From contig OY728163.1 of NCBI GenBank assembly GCA_963277665.1, positions 1,905,018,644 through 1,905,082,643 on the forward strand: a stretch of 64,000 nucleotides of DNA, in the 5' to 3' direction. Under the pieces are notes generated by a model. The model had not been told where the DNA came from. It ran no database searches and saw only the letters and a program-made list of their open reading frames with translations. Origin of the DNA: Viscum album. Its lineage: Eukaryota; Streptophyta; Magnoliopsida; Santalales; Viscaceae. Position numbers and translations under genes: made by a program. Of this stretch, positions 60,601 to 64,000 are shown in pieces. Numbering within the stretch: the stretch's first letter is position 1; the number at the start of each line of letters is the position of its first letter.

Positions 60601-63600
60601 ATATATCATTGATATATTTCAAGTTAATGCAAAAGGTTTATAGTGGGAAATAATCATAGAAATATATATTAAACATTGTTTCCCAACCAAAAAATTGATC
60701 GCATTAAATTTAAATTAAAGATGTGTTTTTCAATTTTAATCTAATTTCCTAGGATTTTGAGGACTTTTAATATTAACATATAGTTAAAAATAAACCAAAA
60801 GGTGGAGATAGTTGGAATATATGATATTTTAGTTAGGAATAATGGACCAAAGGTAGAGTTTAGTATTTTATAACCTATTGTGGTTTATTATTTTGATAAT
60901 ATAAAACTTTTATATTATTATAATATTTATATAAAAGAAATATTTGTGATGATATTCTAAAATGGTTTGGAAAAAATTTCACATGGAAGGAAAATATCAT
61001 GTTTCTATTGTTATAGTCATGTTTTAATTTTTTTTATTGAACTTGTCTATATAATGGAATAAATATTTTATGGTGGATGGTAATTATTATAATATAATTT
61101 TTATGAGGGATAATTAATTATTAAAAATGTGTCGTTATTATATTTTCCATCACACTATAATTATATGTAATAATATATATGATATCATTCTATAAAAATA
61201 TCATACTAATAATTTAATACATTATTCCAAGCATTAATATAATATTAATATTTATTTACAAAGATATTCAATGTCCATTAGAATTTATTATATGATGTAA
61301 TTTTCCATGGATAAATAAATATATATATTTTGGAATCATGAAGTAATATGATCACATGAATTCTTTTGGTGGTTCATTTAGTGATAAGTTCATTCATGTA
61401 TATTTCACCACTTAAGGTGAATAACAGAACTTGTGTTCATGGAGTGATAAAGGACTAATGATTTGCCCTTAATATGACATTATTTTTTATAATAATTTTA
61501 AAGTGAAATATATCATATTTAATATTAAACATCTATAAAATGTATGAATTTGTTTCAATTTTAGGTTATCATTGTGATATATAGTGTTTTAAATGGGTTA
61601 GAATTGTTCATGGGGGATCCAATAGTCATTTTAAGAGTTTGTTCGGGATCATAATAATGTTCTAAAATTGGTGGCTCATAATGTTATAATATTTTAGGGT
61701 GTTTCCATGATGATGGAAGCGTATGGAATAATCATGAAACATTAACGTGGTCCACATAATGATGGGGGATAAGTAATATTTTTTTCCTAGTTAAATTTTT
61801 ATTTTTAAGGTTACTGAGGATCTTTCTATAGCAGATAATGACTATTCTCTAGAATGTGAATCATATTATTACTTTCTAATCTTCGTGAGAGAACATAATG
61901 TAGAATGATAAACCGATTCATTGAAATGTCTGGAAATAAATAGATCAAGGAATATTGATGGATATATAAGAATACCCTTTTATATATGAGGTTCTAATAT
62001 AGTGACCATAATATTTATTCCCCTATGGGTATGTATATATATTTCTAAACCAAATTTATGTTTTTCTATAAAAACAATAATAAACGAGAGTTAAACATTT
62101 CATTACTTTCCATGACTGAATAAACACTTAAAATAATGTTTATTATCATTTATATCTAGGTCTCCTTCGTTAGATCTTGGATTTGTGTTTAATATTTCCC
62201 TTTTTGTATAACTATAACAATAGTATATATATTTATAATTCTTCACACTAATTTAGTGCATTCTATTTTTTATTCAATAATATAATGATTTAGCTATAAT
62301 TTATTGAAAAAAATCATAGATGATTCATTAAGAGTTTAATGATCTGTGGGATTCCATTTGAATGAGGTAAGTTATCTTTAATTAATCTATTAGGATTACC
62401 ATTGTTTTCAATGATGTCTGATTCACACTCTCACTACCCATGATTGATTCAAATTATATTAATATCCAATGAAAATAATTGTTTATGGTAAGGATATTTT
62501 GGGACACTCTAGACACTTTAATGATTATAAATTTTTTGGATGTATATAAAAATACCTGAAAATTATTTTTTGGTTGTTTCCAAAAATAATCAATATGAAA
62601 TTTTTAACTCATGATGTTCTTATTATTTTTTACCCTAATTGGGTGACATTTTTTCATTCTATATCATGAGAATTTTTTATTGGGTTATTATGCTAATGGT
62701 ATAAACCGGAGGAAGGTTTCTAGTATACCTTTAGCTAATATATTTTTGAAATGAATGTAGGTTTATATTCCAAAACCTCTAGATTGTTGAAATGGAAACT
62801 TTATACAATAATTACATCTTAGAATATGTGTAATAATAGTATGAATAGTTATTTTTATGATTTTATAAATTATTAAATTATAAAAAGCACAAATGAAGAT
62901 TATTATATTTTGAAATTAAATTTCATTATTATTTCATTCAATGAAATTTATATATAATTATTTGATGATATTACCATCGTGTTGTAATCGATATAAGGTG
63001 GTGATATGAAAAAATGAAAGTCTTTTCCTGAAATTGAACACTATACCCTCAATAAAAAATTATTTTAAACAAATATTATATGTCTATAATGATGGGATGT
63101 ATTTTCACCATCAGTGTGTTACAAATGTTAAGGGACTTGATTACCATTATGATGTTGGTTATATTAAATATATAAATACCCTATAAATGGGATGGAATTA
63201 AAATTTCTCTAAAATAATAAGGAGGGATGGTACATGTTTTTAAATTTTATATCATTTATAATGGTGTTTCAACATAAAAACCTTATTGATACACTTCCTT
63301 ATATTGTAAAATAGTACCTTTATAAGTGTATATTATTTTAGGTTCTTATTCCAATTCACTCATGTGAGTCCTCTATAAAATGGTTTCCATTCCAAATTAC
63401 AGGTTACTATTTCAAGTGATTTTAATCCCTCACAATGTAACATTTTATGCTCAGGATTCATACTTCTTTTTATTAAATATTGAATTAATTTATAATGAAT
63501 TTAACTTTATTAAAGAATGTGATTCCAAAATAGTAATTTTTATGAAACCAAATTGAAATTTTTTCCTCAAATTAGAAAAATTAATATAACATATTAACTA

Positions 63601-64000
63601 TATATCATTGGCAGATTTATAATAATAATGATATTCAATCTTCTATTTAAATTAAAATACAAAATAATTCCATCATCTTGTTCATTTTACTACTAAAATA
63701 TGGTTTCCCTATTTTCTATGAAAATGGGTTGGTTCCCAATTACGTTATATTTTTATATATTTCGGGAAATTTAAAAATTAGCTAAATAAGATATTATTAT
63801 AAATTTTTTGGAGTCTTGATCACATAGTTGGTTCATATTTCCTTTTATAGAAAATTCATGCCTACCTTTTTTATGTTAATATCAAATGTACAAGAAAATA
63901 AATTATAAGAGTTATTTATAAAAGTAATGATATTTACTCACATATTTAAATTAAAATAAAATATAATTATTGCATGTTGGCTGCTATACTATGATAATAT
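57651..64000. other. AT-rich sequence, nothing recognised
   Basis: More than 6 kb with stops in all frames, scattered AT microsatellites (59648-59663, 60534-60548) and an (ATT)n run at 59979-60002. The composition matches decayed repeat DNA elsewhere in the window, and parts may be the tail of the repeat E element, but no terminus, PBS, PPT or protein motif was seen. Confidence 0.5.

Noticed and set aside
33..64000. CRISPR arrays, prokaryotic operons or a host protein-coding gene
   Set aside because: No regularly spaced repeat-spacer arrays, no ribosome-binding-site pattern and no long intact frame. Everything recognisable is plant retroelement.

Overview
The window is plant nuclear DNA, very AT-rich, built almost entirely of nested and decayed LTR retrotransposons. 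No host gene, rRNA or functional tRNA gene was recognised. Three primer-binding sites match the 3' end of plant initiator-Met tRNA (TGGTATCAG), LTRs reach about 4.7 kb, and gag/pol frames are broken mostly by single-transition stop codons. This points to a large, repeat-rich plant genome with slow removal of old elements; the species cannot be told from this sequence.

Layout. (1) Positions 1-19418, minus strand: G1, a Ty3/gypsy chromovirus-like (Tekay/Del-type) element, cut by the left window edge inside integrase. Integrase, RNase H, RT, protease and gag remnants run right to left to a PBS at 3830-3838 and a long 5' LTR. (2) That LTR is split by G2 (7020-18759, plus strand), a complete non-autonomous element of the same family: two 4.7-kb LTRs, a 2.3-kb interior holding only a broken gag and the tail of pol, and a perfect TCCAA target-site duplication. 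A tRNA-like Pol III unit lies antisense in its interior. (3) About 21.2-25.9 kb and 34.1-34.5 kb hold a much older, reverse-oriented LTR of the same superfamily, split by T1 (25886-34118), a GC-richer element seen as two roughly 3.7-kb LTR copies around about 0.5 kb of interior. (4) 37.5-38.1 kb plus 50.0-51.95 kb form one copy, and 55.2-57.65 kb the other, of another long direct repeat, probably LTRs. (5) The first of these copies is interrupted by C1 (38109-50008), a SIRE/Maximus-like Ty1/copia element with 1.6-kb LTRs, decayed gag-pol and an extra sense ORF of about 2.3 kb between pol and the 3' LTR. (6) 57.65-64 kb and several smaller gaps are AT-rich with nothing recognisable.

Relative ages from hand comparison: G2 is youngest (its LTRs differ by about 17 of the first ~300 bases). 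The LTR pairs of T1 and C1 look near 80% identical over short stretches and are older. The G1 LTR and the 21-25 kb LTR are older still. The strongest points for a second look are the complete large-LTR non-autonomous element nested in its own relative, a conserved 36-bp micro-exon-like module in the giant LTRs, the antisense Pol III unit, and the third ORF of C1, which keeps one frame for 1.4 kb while collecting only transition-type stops.
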